Position numbers and translations under genes: made by a program. This document shows, piece after piece, positions 24,073 through 25,186 of a stretch of DNA of 25,186 bases. Source of the stretch: Agromyces sp. (GTDB lineage Bacteria; Actinomycetota; Actinomycetes; Actinomycetales; Microbacteriaceae); contig JAPSJU010000005.1 in NCBI GenBank assembly GCA_031178025.1, positions 1-25,186 on the forward strand. The letters are read 5' to 3'. Under the pieces are notes generated by a model that did no database searches, had not been told where the DNA came from, and saw nothing but the letters and a program-made list of their open reading frames with translations. How positions within the stretch are numbered: the first letter of the stretch is position 1; each line of letters starts with the position of its first letter.

Positions 24073-25122
24073 ATGCTTGCGACGATCATCCACGCGCCCC
24101 GGGACATCCGCGTCGAGACCGTGCCCGACCCGGTGCTCTCGACCGGTGACGATGCGATCGTCCGGGTCGTGGCCGCCTGCGTGTGCGGCTCCGACCTCTG
24201 GCCCTACCGGGGGATCACCCCCACGCGCGAGCCGCATCGCATCGGGCACGAGTTCGTCGGCGTCGTCGAGCAGGTCGGTGCGAAGGTCGGACGGATCGCC
24301 GTGGGCGACTTCGTCATCGCCCCGTTCTACGTGTGCGACAACACGTGCCTCAACTGCCGCAACGGCGTGAGCACCTCGTGCCTGCACGGCGGCTGGTGGG
24401 GTGTCGACGATCGCAAGGGCGCCTTCGCCGACGGCGGCCAGGGCGAGAAGGTGCGCGTGCCCCTCGCCGACGGCACGCTGGTGCCGGTGCCCGGCGGAGT
24501 CGCCGACGCGCAGGTCCCCGGGCTGCTCACCCTCTCCGACGTCATGGGCACCGGTCACCACGCGGCGATCGCGGCGGGCGTGCGGCCCGGCGATTCCGTC
24601 GCCGTCGTCGGCGACGGCGCCGTGGGGCTCTGCGCGATCATCGCGGCGAAGCGGCTCGGAGCGACGACGATCATCGCGATGTCGCGGCATCCGCAGCGGC
24701 AGGAACTCGCGCGCGAGTTCGGCGCGACCCATATCGTGGCGGAGCGCGGCGACGTCGGCGTGACGGCGGTGCACGAGCTGACGCGCGGTATCGGGGCAGA
24801 TCGCGTGCTCGAGTGCGTCGGCACGAAGCAATCGATGGACCAGGCGATCCGCTCGACGCGGCCCGGCGCCATGGTCGGCTACGTCGGCGTGCCGAACGGC
24901 GGGCCCGAGCTGCCCGTTCGCCCGCTGTTCGACCGCAATGTGGGCGTCAACGGCGGCGTCGCCCCGGTGCGCGGCTACATCGAGGAGCTGCTGCCCGACG
25001 TGCTGTCCGGAGCGATCGAGCCCGGCCGGGTCTTCGACCTCGAGCTGCCGCTCCGCGATGCCGCCGACGCCTACGCCGCGATGGACGAGCGTCGCGCCGT
25101 CAAGGTGCTGCTGCGCCCCTGA
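24073..25122 (+). CDS. Zinc-dependent medium-chain alcohol dehydrogenase
   Basis: A 349-residue MDR-family dehydrogenase. Catalytic zinc ligands are C38 in CVCGSD and H59-E60 in IGHEFVG; structural zinc is held by four Cys in the pattern C88-x3-C92-x2-C95-x7-C103. The Rossmann motif is VVGDGAVG (178-185). LADGTLVPVP and LSDVMGTGHHAA are typical of threonine/formaldehyde-type or general alcohol dehydrogenases. It oxidises an alcohol with NAD(P); the substrate is not readable. It follows the amine operon by 27 nt and has its own leaderless -10 box. It could process an alcohol or aldehyde from the same pathway, but that link is only positional. Confidence 0.92.
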   Translation: MLATIIHAPRDIRVETVPDPVLSTGDDAIVRVVAACVCGSDLWPYRGITPTREPHRIGHEFVGVVEQVGAKVGRIAVGDFVIAPFYVCDNTCLNCRNGVSTSCLHGGWWGVDDRKGAFADGGQGEKVRVPLADGTLVPVPGGVADAQVPGLLTLSDVMGTGHHAAIAAGVRPGDSVAVVGDGAVGLCAIIAAKRLGATTIIAMSRHPQRQELAREFGATHIVAERGDVGVTAVHELTRGIGADRVLECVGTKQSMDQAIRSTRPGAMVGYVGVPNGGPELPVRPLFDRNVGVNGGVAPVRGYIEELLPDVLSGAIEPGRVFDLELPLRDAADAYAAMDERRAVKVLLRP

Positions 25123-25155
25123 CCCGCGCACGAATCTTGCTCCGTCCGGCGGGCG

Positions 25156-25175
25156 GGCGCCGTCTCCTCGGCGCC
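25156..25175. terminator. Strong hairpin after the alcohol dehydrogenase gene
   Basis: GGCGCCG and CGGCGCC form a perfect 7-bp stem with a 6-nt loop, about 34 nt after the stop codon. It has no U-tract. The rest of 25123-25186 shows no gene. Confidence 0.5.
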
Positions 25176-25186
25176 GGGACGCGGAT

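Noticed and set aside
21880..25131. A 1083-codon open frame on the minus strand opposite the ligase end, ALDH, regulator and Zn-ADH genes
   Set aside because: The composition is Arg/Asp/His/Val-rich with no domain. It is the usual antisense shadow of high-GC genes, and the plus-strand genes have clear catalytic motifs.

Overview
This is a GC-rich (roughly 70%) chromosomal segment of an actinobacterium, most likely a member of the Microbacteriaceae (Agromyces/Microbacterium type). The grounds are the codon bias, frequent GTG starts, a ClpB that begins directly at its first ATPase domain, a pair of small proteins resembling the DUF7882 family, an over-used GGATGC/GCATCC word, and several leaderless promoters with a TANNNT -10 box ending 5-6 nt before the start codon. 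I see no tRNA, rRNA, CRISPR array, insertion sequence or prophage. Genes are packed tightly, and the largest gap (about 250 bp, 5481-5734) is a divergent promoter region.

Layout. 155-1282: RlmG/RsmC-like rRNA methyltransferase. 1383-2171: stand-alone EAL-domain protein. Convergent to it is a five-gene minus-strand set (5480 down to 2176): an RsbQ-type alpha/beta hydrolase, a PAS-GAF-GGDEF diguanylate cyclase whose start overlaps the hydrolase stop, two paralogous ~100-aa proteins and a 92-aa unknown. 5735-6516: clpS and a DUF2017 gene. 6617-9655: a three-gene cluster of type III polyketide synthase, methyltransferase and FAD monooxygenase. 9667-11224: a deazaflavin/FMN split-barrel protein, a small acidic protein and a lipoprotein. 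11355-13583: clpB behind an HspR-type (HAIR) operator. 13594-15550 (minus): MFS transporter and a secreted unknown. 15751-17322: type B carboxylesterase. 17452-24045: a tightly coupled six-gene catabolic operon (APC permease, gamma-glutamyl amidohydrolase, SDR dehydrogenase, glutamine-synthetase-like ligase, aldehyde dehydrogenase, FadR-type regulator), preceded by a 25-bp near-perfect palindrome over a putative promoter. 24073-25122: a zinc alcohol dehydrogenase with its own leaderless promoter.

How the genes work together. The 17.4-24 kb operon has the logic of gamma-glutamylation amine catabolism (the Puu pathway), with a short-chain alcohol dehydrogenase in place of the amine oxidase. This suggests a substrate with both an amine and a hydroxyl group, such as ethanolamine or another amino alcohol: import, gamma-glutamylation, alcohol to aldehyde, aldehyde to acid, then release of glutamate and an amino acid. 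The RsbQ/PAS-GGDEF pair looks like the B. subtilis energy-stress sensor RsbQ/RsbP with its output changed from a phosphatase to c-di-GMP synthesis, and it lies opposite an EAL gene. The polyketide cluster has the composition expected for a methylated, hydroxylated phenolic or pyrone product.
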